Assembly: GCA_900088475.1 (NCBI GenBank)
Contig: FLMG01003917.1
Span: 62,230 to 126,229, forward strand
Direction: 5' to 3'
Length of the DNA: 64,000 bases
DNA from: Hyphochytrium catenoides
Taxonomy: Eukaryota; Sar; Hyphochytriomycetes; Hyphochytriales; Hyphochytriaceae
Part shown: piece after piece, positions 1 through 10,999 of the stretch
Position numbering within the stretch: position 1 is the stretch's first letter
Layout: each line of letters begins with the position of its first letter
Position numbers and translations under genes: made by a program
Notes under the pieces: generated by a model
Database searches by the model: none
Told to the model about the DNA's origin: nothing
The model's input: only the letters and a program-made list of their open reading frames with translations

Positions 1-133
1 GTCCGGTAAGCCCGCAATAGTTAACCAGGTAATCAACGATCGCCCAAGTCAAAGAAAGAGAAGGAAGTAGTAGGACAGGAAGGTACTTTAGAGGCGGAAG
101 AGTTGACATCAACGCAAGAGGTATCCATATTTC

Positions 134-3100
134 CTATAGCTCCTAATTAAGACACCCGTCACTCAGCAGAAGGAGGAGCGGTAGGGAGGAGACAGAAAGA
201 GGTTACGCCAGCCAACCATGGAAGGAAGAATGAACGAGTCTGGAAGCTTGATGAAAAAAGCGCACATGTGACAGACGTCAAGCTGATGGTGATTCCCGCC
301 ATACCTGAGTGACCCATTGCTTCACAAACTCTTCCGGATCATGAATTCCTGCCCTCCTCAGCTTTCCTAGTGTCACCAATAATGGGGCACATAGAGCAAG
401 GTGCGAACAGTGTGAAGGAAGGGATAAAAGAAATGAAGAAGAAGTAAGAAAAGAAGAGACAGGTTCTTGAAATAGGCGTCTTCTTTTACCGATGTGGCTT
501 TCTGAGACTGGTCCGTTATATTCCTCCAGCTTCTTTTTCACCTTGTCTTTCCTTTCATGAGCGATCCCTTGGTGCAGCATGATCCCAGCTTTGACGCGCT
601 GTGGGGCAGTGTGAAGTCCCTGTGGGAGGGGAAGTTCATAGCCGGGGATCACGCATTGCATTTCATGGGCTGCGAGAATTGGGTGGTACGTCACATTGCA
701 AGAGGGAAGAAGAAGGAGAGGCGCTACTAAGGGAAATAGTAACAGAGGACGACATAACCGGACAGGCCCATGCAGAGCTCGCAACAAGACATCTCATCAG
801 GTCCAGGGCAGTACCTGTAGCTGGTGTCTGCTCAGTTCATTAGCAACCGAGGCAGAAACACCTTTCGCACTTAAGCGAGCCCGAAGGTTCCATTCTTGCC
901 TTGAGAGTATCTGGTTCTGCCTCGTCCTCAAGCGGTCGAGCACCTTGAATAAGGGAGAAGTGAAGCGATGATAGGGATCACCAAGGGCCGCAGGTTAGAA
1001 AAGACGGACAGGGGTAGCTGCTTGATGACCTTCTGTCCTACCTCCTGATGAATTTTCCCTTTTTCCTCAACAAGGTCGGAGAGCTTGTTTAACATCTCGT
1101 ATCCCACTTTCTGCTTGTGTGCGGCCCTTGCCGTTGCTTCGTCTGTCTCTAACAGCTCTTTCTCAAAAGCTGCTAGCTTGCGCTCGCCCTCTTGCACCAG
1201 CTAGGAAGAAGAGAATTATCATGGTAAACTAATAAGAGAGAAACTCAAGGGTTCATGAGGGAAACGTAAAAGAGAGGCGGAGAGAGGCGAGCAATACTGG
1301 CAGACTCTCCACTATCAGCAGCCCTGAAAGGAAGCGCCGGGAGTGTAAACTGAAAAAGGCGGAAAGGACAACAATTACCTTTTCGTCCCTAGCTGGATAC
1401 GTCTCGCAAAGCATGATGATGCTCTGATAGTAGTTTCTCCGTCGCAGCTCGTCTTCGGCTTTGTATTGGGTCTCCTCTATCTTCTTTTCCAAACTGTGGC
1501 TTTGGCTTTCAACCTGAGAAGCAGAAGGAAGGGTGAATAGACAACCACCGGTACCATTATACTAGGTGAATATGGGGCAGCAGCGAGAAAAGTTAGAAGT
1601 AATATAATGCATAGAGGCCCTGTGGTTGACCGATCGACCGTACTCTCCCCCTCACTTTCCGTTTGCTATGTCCTCCCGCTATATTACGTCTGATGAAGCT
1701 GCCCACCTGAGGTCCATTGGCGTTAGACCCTGCTTTCAGCTCCTCAGCTGTTCTCTGGCACTTATGCAGTTCCTCTCTCAAAGTCGCCACTTTCTTTTCC
1801 CTTTCTTTAGTCCCTAAATGGAGCTTGTCATAGTCTTGGCGGAGAGACTTTAGCTGGGCAAGAAGGTCAGGGTAGCTTAAGCAGTTTTTCTTGGCCATTT
1901 CCTGAAGAAGTTGCAAAGAGGATCTGGTGTTTGGGAGAACGGGAAGACTCGGTGAGGCGCCCTTCGGGCCATCTCCTCCTTGTACCCCCTTCCTTTCTGC
2001 TGAAAGAATCCCCCCTGCTGTGCGAAGAGCTCTTGCGGTACGCTAAACAAGAAGAGAGAATAAATACTTCAAATGCGGAGGAGATCCAGGCGTCGGCGAG
2101 GAGGGCCAAGTAACTGTGGTCGTGTGGTGACGCGAGAAGAGAAAGAGGCGACCACCAGAAGAAGAACAAGACGGACGGACACTAGAAAGAGTTTGAAAGG
2201 CTAGCATACGATGGGTCATTTGTGTGTACGATCAGGCGCAGCATGAGCAGAATGGCTGAGTCGCAATAAGGTCTGCACAGGATTTGGGCAAATAATACAA
2301 GGGAGTATACCTTCTGTGTGAGCAGACTTTTCCACTTTTTATGTGTCTCCTCTCTCTGATCAGGAACTTTGTCCCCACCAGAATCTTGAGCATACTCCTC
2401 AGCCTGCTGCTCTTCTAATATTCCCTCCCTGGAGCCACTGGCTGTTCTGAGAAGAGAGCGGTCATTCAAAGACGTGTAGGACGAAGGTGTTGAAATCCTG
2501 CTAAATGTGACGCTTGCGTCGTCACTTTGCAGGTCCTGCCTGCCTCCTTCCAATGGAGGAGAGAACGAATTTCCTAGACTTACTCCCACTGACTCATTAA
2601 CAGGGGATAAGCCTACACCTCCTCCTAGACCTCCTCCGCCCTTGTCTTTTTTCCCAACTTCCTTGATGCCACCGGGACCTTCGCTTAGTGTACCGGACGG
2701 CTCTTGTTGCGGTTGCACGATGTAATAGTTTTCCTAAGAGAGGAAGGAAGTCAGATCTTCTATCATCAATATGAGTGCATCTATCGAGAGAAGTTCCATA
2801 GACTATGCATCACACAATCGCAGACAAAAAGAAGCGCTCTGCTGCAGGATCTTCTATCTATCGCTACGAGGGTTTACTGGGGGAACGTCCTAACACGCCA
2901 GTGTTTCGGATATTAGTTCCGTCTTATTCCTTGCAGGGCAATCCAACCCTCATCGCGTTTTAACCTCATCGCTTTTGTCTCGTTTCCCGCCGCTATCTGC
3001 CCACGGCATCCAATCGGCTTTGTACCAATCGCCATCTGCCCTCATCCCTTGCCCAGAACCACACTTACAAGGGTTAGGGCAATCAAGGGAAACTGTACCC

Positions 3101-6100
3101 AAAGCCATCTCTGTACATAGTAGTCATCTCCTGGCTGCACCACCAGTATATTGTATCGGCTCTTCTTTGAGGTCTCGACAGGTGCCTGTGCTGTCTTGAG
3201 CTTGGGATTAAGCTTGCGTTGCGCGTCTACTAATTCTCGCAGCTGTGGAGCTGGTGGGCGTACGATATCTGGTGTGCAAAACTTGTCCGTATCTCCGAGT
3301 TTACAAGTCCGAAGAAACTCCGCAACCTAGAGTAGTTCACAAGAACAGATATGGAAAGTAGTAGTGTAAGCCGACAAGAACAGAAAAGTAGTAAAAGCCA
3401 TCTCCGGATAAAGCCCTGTAGTGCGCTCATCTCAATTCTTTGTTCCATCAACTGACCTTGATAACGAGGTCAGCAATGACTGCGGGTGGAGGTGTATCAT
3501 GTGCAAGATAGTCCTCAACTGTCTTGAGGTACTCAAAGACCAAGTCGTTCGAACCCATTTGCTCCCTGCATACTGTCCAATAGATCATGAAGTCATACTT
3601 ATTGTAGTCAGTCCACCAGAGAAGAAAATCTTTGACATTGACCTACATGGCGAGAAAGACGCGAGGTAAGAGCGAGGTAAGTAAGAGCAGGTCATGCAAA
3701 GGCAGCAGAATAAGATGAGCGAGTGAGGTAGAACAATTTTGGGAAGGGACTATTCAGGAGCCAGATTTTGTCCATGGTCATTAATATTGGATTGGTTCGT
3801 CCGGCTCCTGACTACTCTCTGCACCACCGTCATACTGAAGGTTATCCGTCCCGACGGGAAGATGCTTAGCCTCTCTAATACTTATGTATGGAGGTCGCCG
3901 CGCCCCAAACCCTACCAGCATGGCCTTTAGCTTTCCCCATGACTCGCAGCACTCGAGATGCATAGGAAGTGCTTCAATCTTTCTCTGACTCGTGGGGAGC
4001 CTCATAAAGAACTTTGCTAGCTGTTTATGGTAAGCAGCCAAGAGTCGCTCGTCCTGGTATTAAGAAACATGACAAAAGACAGTCAGTTTCAGGTTCGCGT
4101 GCTTCCAAACCTGTGCAGACTCTCTCCTTTGTATCCCATCCTCCTTTTCTGTGGCGTAACAAAAAACGTGGTCCTATCCGTTTATAGCCTGACAAATTCG
4201 TTTTCTTCTTCCCGCTTCCTCCTCCCTTTGCGTCTTCAAAATATATACATTATACCTGGAGGTACATGTGTCGGACAAAAGTCCGGAGTCTATCGTGGTT
4301 GAAGTCATATAGCGGGGGCCCGTTGTCCCTTGAGTCTATTGTCATCATCGCCGGGAGAAGCAAGTTCTCAATGATCTGCTTCGTATCCCGGAGAATGTTA
4401 TCCTCAACTAACAGGTGGACTTCGTCGAAGGATAGCCCAAACTTTGCCACTACAAAGAAAGAAAGGAAGTGCCGCGCCTAGAGGCGGCCATAGTTAGAAA
4501 AGTAGGCTTTCTGGACGCGCAGATAAATTTTCATCCCAACTTTACTAGAGACTGACTCGCAGCAGCGCGAAAGAGGGCGCAAAGGGGAGTGTTTGTGCCG
4601 AGTGCTTCACTCAAAAGCTGCAAGGCCAGGGGCGTTGAGAGTACTCGACACAGGTGCGAATGCACACATTTATGTCTCAATGCAGCAAAGTGAAAGGCCG
4701 CCGCGCAAGAGAGACGTGGAAGAATTGAAGAAGGATGGTTCGGCTGGTCTTTGCTGCCCCTCCCAATAAGGTGTGCCTACCAAGAGCAGGTGTTGCTGCC
4801 TTGCAATAGTCCACTGCGCCCTGTTGAACTCTGCAGGATCAGTAACGTTTCCGAGCAAGCTCTTCACAGTCTTACTCCAAGCTACAGGCGGATTCTGATG
4901 GAGCTGATCATCTTCCCCAGGAGCTGGGAAATGCTGGTCAAAATTTTCCATGACAATGGAGTTCCATAGCTCCATCACAACCTAAGAGTGGAAAACATTA
5001 TAAGGATGAGTGCCTCTATAAAAGAGAACCAGGATCTAGTGGTGTTTAAACCCATCACGTTAGGGTCAACTGAAGCGGAAAGACTTGATCTGTGCCTCTG
5101 ATGCAAACGCAAAGGTGCTGATCATCACAAATTATGGGAGAGGAGGAAAGAGATAGGTACCAAGAGACCACTAGGGAAGCTCGTTAGGATTGGGGACGGA
5201 AGTGGAGAGTCGTGGTCTATGTCGAGTAATCGACACATACCTCATACATCTGGTGGATGGAAGTGCTCTTGGTGAACTTGTCTAAAAGGCCCTCCCTCCA
5301 CTCCTCCTTAGTATAAGGAGAGCTCAGCTGCTCGAGGACGGTTCTCAAATAAAGAGGACAATTGCTTCCCGGACTGTTCAGAAGCTTCTCTATCTCGTGT
5401 TCATTCAGCTGTTGGTGCGCAACAAGACGCAAAAAGAAGCGGACAACTTAGTAGTTGCGATTACATAATAAGTTCACTGGTGCTAGGGAGAGTGCTCTGG
5501 TGCTCTCAAGTTATTCCTTTTCGTCACCTCAACGACATGTCTGACTTACCTGGCTGCTTGTAGCTCCCCATCGGCCTATGCCCTGGGTCTTATTGGGTAG
5601 CGTACCCTCGTTGCCACTAAGATGCTCGTTCCAAAGCTGCGGAGTGAAGATTTGTTGAGAAAAGGAGGCCAAACTGATGATCCAACCGGTATCTCTGCGT
5701 CTACAACATCCACTTCTTCCTTGGGCTTTTGTAGATCATCATGGCCATCCTATCATAATACTCACCTGGAGGATGGTTTGGCCGGCTTGCTCTGACAGGA
5801 AGCGCAGATGGACCATGATGCATCCCCGTCGGCTGAGCTCACTGATGACAGGCATCTCGTAAAGACTCTCAAAAACTGCTTCATCGCCATGGACTTGAGA
5901 GGACCTACACCGTATTAGACAACAGCAGCAGAGAATGCATCCGTCGTGAGAATAACTGTTTCCTTATTGATACTTATTCACACTTACTCGAGCTCAACCG
6001 CATCAGCTGAAGACGGAGCCTCAAAAGACTTGCAACCTCTAAAGAGAAGTGAAGATGACCTTGGCTTGCAACTGACGGTGAGGATAATACGAACACCTTC

Positions 6101-7581
6101 ATATATGGAGGGGGTGGTATGTTAAGATGGATATTCAACCAGGTGATTGTACCAAGAGAAGTGGGGAACGATAAATGCCCTTTGGGGTTGATAGCGAGGC
6201 AAGTGATAGAAGTCACGACAAGTGGTTTTGGCTTGCTACTGTTCGCACCCTTCGGGACGTGGGCAGGAAGCCAGTTGAGGGCTTCACCTCCGTCACTATT
6301 TCGCAGATGGTCGATGCTATCCAGTACCAGGATCAGCCTAATATGGGAGGTTTGTTTCCATCCTTTTGTTAACAGCGTCCAAGATTATTTCACCGGCTTA
6401 AACGTAGTTTTTTTACCTCCTGCGACCCCCTCCAGTAGATTTTCCTCGCCGAGATCGGCTTGACGCTGCTGCTTCTAAGCATCGCACAAGAGAAAACCGG
6501 AGTTTCTCTTCGTCGGTAGGCACTGGAATCTACCGTTGCAAAAAGGAGGGTTGGTCAATTTCATCCCAGCGGCAATATTGTAAGCGGAAGAAATATTTAT
6601 CAGATGGCTTAGCGACGAAAGGAGAGAGAATGAAAGAGGTGTAGCTCCTCGGGGTAGACAGGACTATAAAGTCATCAAGCGAGAGGGCAAGGAGTTTTGA
6701 CGCTGGAGCAGACGGTAGACTGCATAGGTGAAGAAAGCAGAGTTCCCGTTGGTAAGCACTTTTGACAAGCTATTGTCTCACCTCAAAGTCCTTGAGTCCA
6801 AAGGCGTCTTTCAACGTGCTCATGAGGCGGTAGAGGAAGAGTGACAACTAGAAGTGAAAGGTCCATTATTACTCCCAGCAATGCTGTTTGGTATGAGTTC
6901 TACTATATATGTGGAAAGGCAGCTCCAAAAACAGAAAACACCCGGGATGGCGTGCTTTACCTTGACGCTGTCATATGAGCAGCCAGTGTAATGCTCAAAA
7001 ATCACCTCTGACAGCTCCTCGGGGTCATTTTGCCGGCGATTGTGAACCCAGTTGGCCAGTAGCGCTGACTTTCCTGTGGCTAGGAAAGCACGGTTTGTGC
7101 AGGTGGCCCCGGAGTGAAATGGCAGAGAACAGGAAGAGAGCAGAAGAAGTAGTAGCGAGGAGGACGGGTGTCAAATTCATCAGCGGACAAGCATTCTGAA
7201 GAAGTCTCTACCAGTCACTTACCAGGTTCTCCTATAATCACCAAAGAAGGGCTTGGCTCAAGGAAGGAGTCGGGATTGCAAAAGTCATCCAAGATCTCAA
7301 AGTACTTGCCAGGATCGTGATACATAAAGTCAACGGTACGGCTGTGGCAAACATAGGAAAGTCAGTAGAGCAATTGACTCATCATGCCCAAGAATTATCT
7401 TTACTGGCCTGCGCGCAAAGGCAGCATGTACTTTGTTCTCCCTGTCTTCGCCAGCCGTTATGCGATAGCCACTGTCCTCAGCACAGGATTCATCCTCCCC
7501 GATATTTGGCATCATGGAAGGAGCTGTCACTGGAGATGGGGTAGTAGTACTGATGAGGCCTGTTCCCTCCGTGGCCGCCAT
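134..7581 (-). CDS. Nephrocystin-3-like NACHT/STAND P-loop ATPase with coiled-coil C-terminus
   Basis: Many-exon gene. Exons fixed by frame and splice sites include 7405-7581 (ATG at 7581), 6961-7079, 6782-6847, 6417-6529, 6249-6337, 5988-6096, 5766-5904, 5550-5636, 5241-5408, 4781-4981, 4256-4449, 3916-4053, 3457-3642, 2311-2733, 1379-1513, 1042-1200, 490-598 and 305-366, with a likely last exon ending at 134. Walker A reads IIGEPATGKSALLANW across a splice junction, and the Walker B-like strand is LILVLDSIDHL. Downstream come the segments typical of NPHP3/TEP1-type STAND proteins: CPLYLRTVLEQLSS, LYDFNHDRLRTFV and ALPMHLECCESWGKLKAM. The second half is Ser/Gly-rich, then charged and heptad-like (for example LEKKIEETQYKAEDELRRR). 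No TPR array is visible. STAND ATPases act as regulated scaffolds and NPHP3 is ciliary; a ciliary role here is inference. The junction between the first two exons and those near 3100 and 1700-2100 are uncertain. Roughly 950 residues. Confidence 0.75.
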
Positions 7582-8410
7582 TATTCTTTCTCTCGTTCTG
7601 GACTATGTTGCGCCTCTCCGAGAACTAAGCCATTTTCCTTAAGAGTCCCAGTCGGCGGCACTGGAGAGCCCGGCGTCCATCTTTTGCACGAGAGCTTCTG
7701 CTGCCTTTCCTTGCACTGCGGCCGACTACCCTACTAGTTATATTGTCTCTCTTGCTATTGCGAGACGGTAGCTTGGCTTCTCCCTCGAGCTTCTTTAGAT
7801 GGATCTTTACGATCTCCTCTCAGATGGCTCCATCAGTCGCTGCTGTTTGGCCTGGGCCGTCAATCGCTCTCCGTCTCTGTCGCTTCGAGAACGCCTGTGA
7901 TTATTTAGGGGGAGTTCAGGGGAAGAGGAAACGACTCAGATCATCCGTTACGCTTACCAGGGACACGCTTTGCCCGATAATCACGACATAGTAACCAAGA
8001 CACAGCTGATTCCGAGAATAGTGCCGTAATAATACCGAGACTGTCATGGCATTCCTAGACTCATTACTTCAGTATATCTTAAATGGCGTCTAATTTTACT
8101 TTCGTACTTTCGGTTCTACGAGACCAGTACATCAAGCATCAAGTGAATCATTCTTCAATATGCTAGCGGCGGCGGCCCTGCTGCTGGAAGACAGAGACAG
8201 AGTTATTTGTGCACTTCTTCTCTTTATAGATGACTGTCCTTTCTCTTCTGATGTAAGCCTTAATTCTTGCTGTAAGGTGGTGCTCTTACTCCTCGAAGGC
8301 AACAAATAATATAGAGGAAGAACAAGGAGGAGCTTCTGTTGGAACAGTAGTAGGCCTCACACACTCAATGGATGTGGTGGGAGGTGGCAAGGATCCTGAG
8401 ACAAGGAAGA
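7582..8410. other. Gene-poor interval upstream of the NACHT gene
   Basis: I see no convincing coding exon here. The interval lies upstream of the minus-strand NACHT gene and downstream of the MHYT gene, so it presumably holds the NACHT promoter. Open frames in this stretch lack family motifs and consistent splice phase. Confidence 0.4.
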
Positions 8411-8606
8411 ACAACATGAATAATGTGTGAGATTGGTTGGCAAGCGGCAGTGATGATGGGTTATTATCAAGATCACATCCTGTCCCGATAGACGAGCAAG
8501 GAGGAGCTACAACATGAATAATGTGTGAGATTGGTTGGCAAGCGGCAGTGATGATGGGTTCTTATCAAGATCACATCCTGTCCCGATAGACGAGCAAGGA
8601 GGAGCT
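8411..8606. repeat. 98-bp perfect-type tandem duplication (two copies)
   Basis: Copy 1 spans 8411-8508 and copy 2 spans 8509-8606. They abut with no spacer. Over 98 bp I find one difference, an A in copy 1 against a C in copy 2 within the segment TTATTATCAA / TTCTTATCAA. It lies in a stretch without recognisable genes between the MHYT and NACHT genes. The near-identity suggests a recent slippage or unequal-crossover event, or an assembly artefact. Confidence 0.95.
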
Positions 8607-9108
8607 CGTGCCTTAGACTCTTACAGAGCCATTATTCAAGTCGAATCTATATTGCTAGCTTCTTCTTATCAATGTACTCTACTGTTTCCCTTCTCCTTCT
8701 TCCTGTTCTATTATCTAGATTATACTCTTCTATTGCATTACACTCTCAGCTGTGAAAAGGTAGACCTAGTAGTTAGGCTCTATTGCATACAAACATCACT
8801 CCATAATGTACCAGGGACTTGGTACGTCAACAATCAAGCTCTTCTTGCAAATATCCAAGCAATCTTCTGAGCAGCTTTATTTTAGAAGAAGTCTTACTAC
8901 TGTTGTTCCAACATCTTCTTTGAATACTCGATGATGATATAGTAGAGCTCAAGTCCTCTTGGTTGATTGCGCCCCCTTCTCCTCGCGTCCCCATTAAAGT
9001 GCATCTCCATCAGCTGTGGCGCCTGAGTCATTCCCAGGTTGTCTTCTTTTACCGCGTTCTTGCTTCCATAATAGGATCGTCCTGGCGAGGAGCGCAAACT
9101 CCCTACTA
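8607..9108. other. 3' flank of the MHYT gene, no supported gene
   Basis: A minus-strand open frame at 8897-9097 follows the MHYT stop codon but lacks a good splice acceptor link and any recognisable motif. It could be a further 3' exon if the stop at 9109 is spliced out. Otherwise nothing is seen. Confidence 0.3.
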
Positions 9109-10982
9109 CTAGGGACGCAGAGGAGGAATCTCGGGCACCACCTGGGGCAAGCTAGGCCCTTTAACTTCAGGTCCCCGTGGGGTGCTGCTGCGGTTCGATA
9201 CGGACTTGTTATTTCTTGCGGTCATATCCTTCCTGGGCGTAGAGATGACGCGGTTGAGGCCGACCTTCTCAAAAGCCACCGGAATGATGAGAAGGACTAC
9301 GACGAAGTAACACCACGCCAAAGATACCACTTCAGCAATTTTGCTGGTGTTCTCTCCATCCATAAGAAAATTAGACTTGCTGAGCTTTGCTAGCTCTGCA
9401 GCTTTTGCTGGAGAGTATCTATACCTCGCTAACATCATCATAGAGCAGAGACAGGAAGTGATTGATCAGCGAAATAATAACAACCAAAGCTCAAGGAGTT
9501 GGGAAGACTTACCTCCATACATCCCACTATAGTGTGTACCACATACAGCGAGCCCCATAACTACAGACGAGAGGAAGCGCAGGCCCTGGCGATGACTGTA
9601 CATGGCAAGCTGGAGGTGGGAGAAGACGAGGAGCAGGAAGAGATGACGGGGTTCATAACAACGTAATAGCCGTCGTCACTGGGTATCGCTGCTGTTCATC
9701 TTACCAAACGGAACATTATCCAGAACGCAATGGTCGCTACAGTGCAAGCTATGACGCAGGATACAGCAACTACCTCGGGGATCCATTCCACCTCGCATTC
9801 AGAGTGCATTGCCGCCATACCTACCACGAAGGGAGAGAGGACAAGGAAAAATAGAGATCGTCAAGACCGACATCCTCTATTCCTTGATTCCTGAACCCAG
9901 CTTCTTACCCAGGAAGTGCATCTCTAGCACGCCGCCTCCAGCTACAACGCCACCTATTATGATGTACTTTGGGTCGTGAAAAAGAATTGTGGCCTAGAGA
10001 GTACCAATAATGGTCAGGTAGACTTTTCTCTTCCACGACAGGGATGACCAAGAACAAAATGACCAAAAAGAGAGAGCAAGCACTGTGACGCAGATTAATC
10101 ATGATCCCAGGCAGTAGAGACTAGACAGGCAGATGATCGCAGACTACGGAGAATAGGCGGTAGGGTAATAATAAACCAGGAAGCAGATAGAGCATGGAAG
10201 CGAACGACGACGCAAGGACAGTAAAATGGTACCATTGTGTGCAGTTTGCGGCCGCAGAAGGGATGCTTCTGGCTTGGGAGCATAGTGCTTAGGTTTAACT
10301 TGCTCTTTACCAGTTCCATCTGTTACGCACTAGTTAGGGGCCGATCGTCACCTGCCTAATATCTGCCTTAGGCAGAACAACGGTGTCACCTACCGCCACC
10401 TCCTGTCGATTGCCCTCCGAGATGGCATCATATCCATCCATTGAAGCCATCACAAAGCCAAGGTAGAGGAGCAAGACCGCACCCATCAGGGAGATGATTG
10501 TTCTGTCCAGCGAAAAGTTGACCTTCAGATACTCGTTGTGGTTGGTAGGAGAGTGGAGTTTCATAGCCTCCATCCCAAGGAAGTGCATTGTCCAGATCCC
10601 CACACCGCCTAGACTGAGAGCTGAAGTCCAGAGGAGCAAGTGCCTCTGAAGCCATTTGGACTTGTCATCCAAGAAAAAGCGCCTCCTCACCTCCATACAG
10701 AGGACAGCTATTGCAGACGTGAGAGCACGACAGACATGTTAGCTTTTCCGCGCGTCGCTACGGGTAGCATGATGGCACGCGAGCCAACAATATGGCCAGC
10801 ATAATCACAAAGCACTGGAACGGAAGTAGGATGATACTACCTGTGAAGCTGCCAATCACCGCAACGAGGAAGGATTGAACAATTAGTCCAACGTCCCATA
10901 TCGGAATGATTTGTTCGCCTAACAGAGTTGGATTGATAGCCTCTGCATCTTGGCCAGACGATAATGTTGAATCATTAGCCAT
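9109..10982 (-). CDS. MHYT-domain integral membrane sensor-like protein
   Basis: Exons: 10841-10982 (ATG at 10982; an upstream in-frame TTG is ignored), one starting at 10707, loop exons near 10230-10319 and 10000-10070, then 9909-9993, 9705-9820, 9513-9609 and a last exon of about 9109-9437. Spliced, the three signature repeats appear: GIWTMHFLGMEAM, VLEMHFLGMAAMH and AVCGTHYSGMYG. Each sits at the end of a hydrophobic helix. The first helix reads DVGLIVQSFLVAVIGSFTAV. A further helix, SLAWCYFVVVLLIIPVAF, precedes a Ser/Pro/Lys-rich cytoplasmic tail. MHYT domains in bacteria are proposed metal-binding sensors of diatomic gases and are usually fused to GGDEF, EAL or kinase domains. No such output domain is visible here, so this looks like a stand-alone receptor module with a long inserted loop. 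Gene identity is firm; the middle loop exons and the C-terminus are less sure. Confidence 0.82.
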
Positions 10983-10999
10983 TGCACTTAGGCCGACCT

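Noticed and set aside
6119-6463. Plus-strand frames across the NACHT exons
   Set aside because: Shadow of the minus-strand NACHT exons, which carry the Walker B motif and consistent splice phase.
8897-9097. Minus-strand frame just beyond the MHYT stop as an extra C-terminal exon
   Set aside because: It would need an intron of implausibly small size or an unseen donor; kept only as a note.
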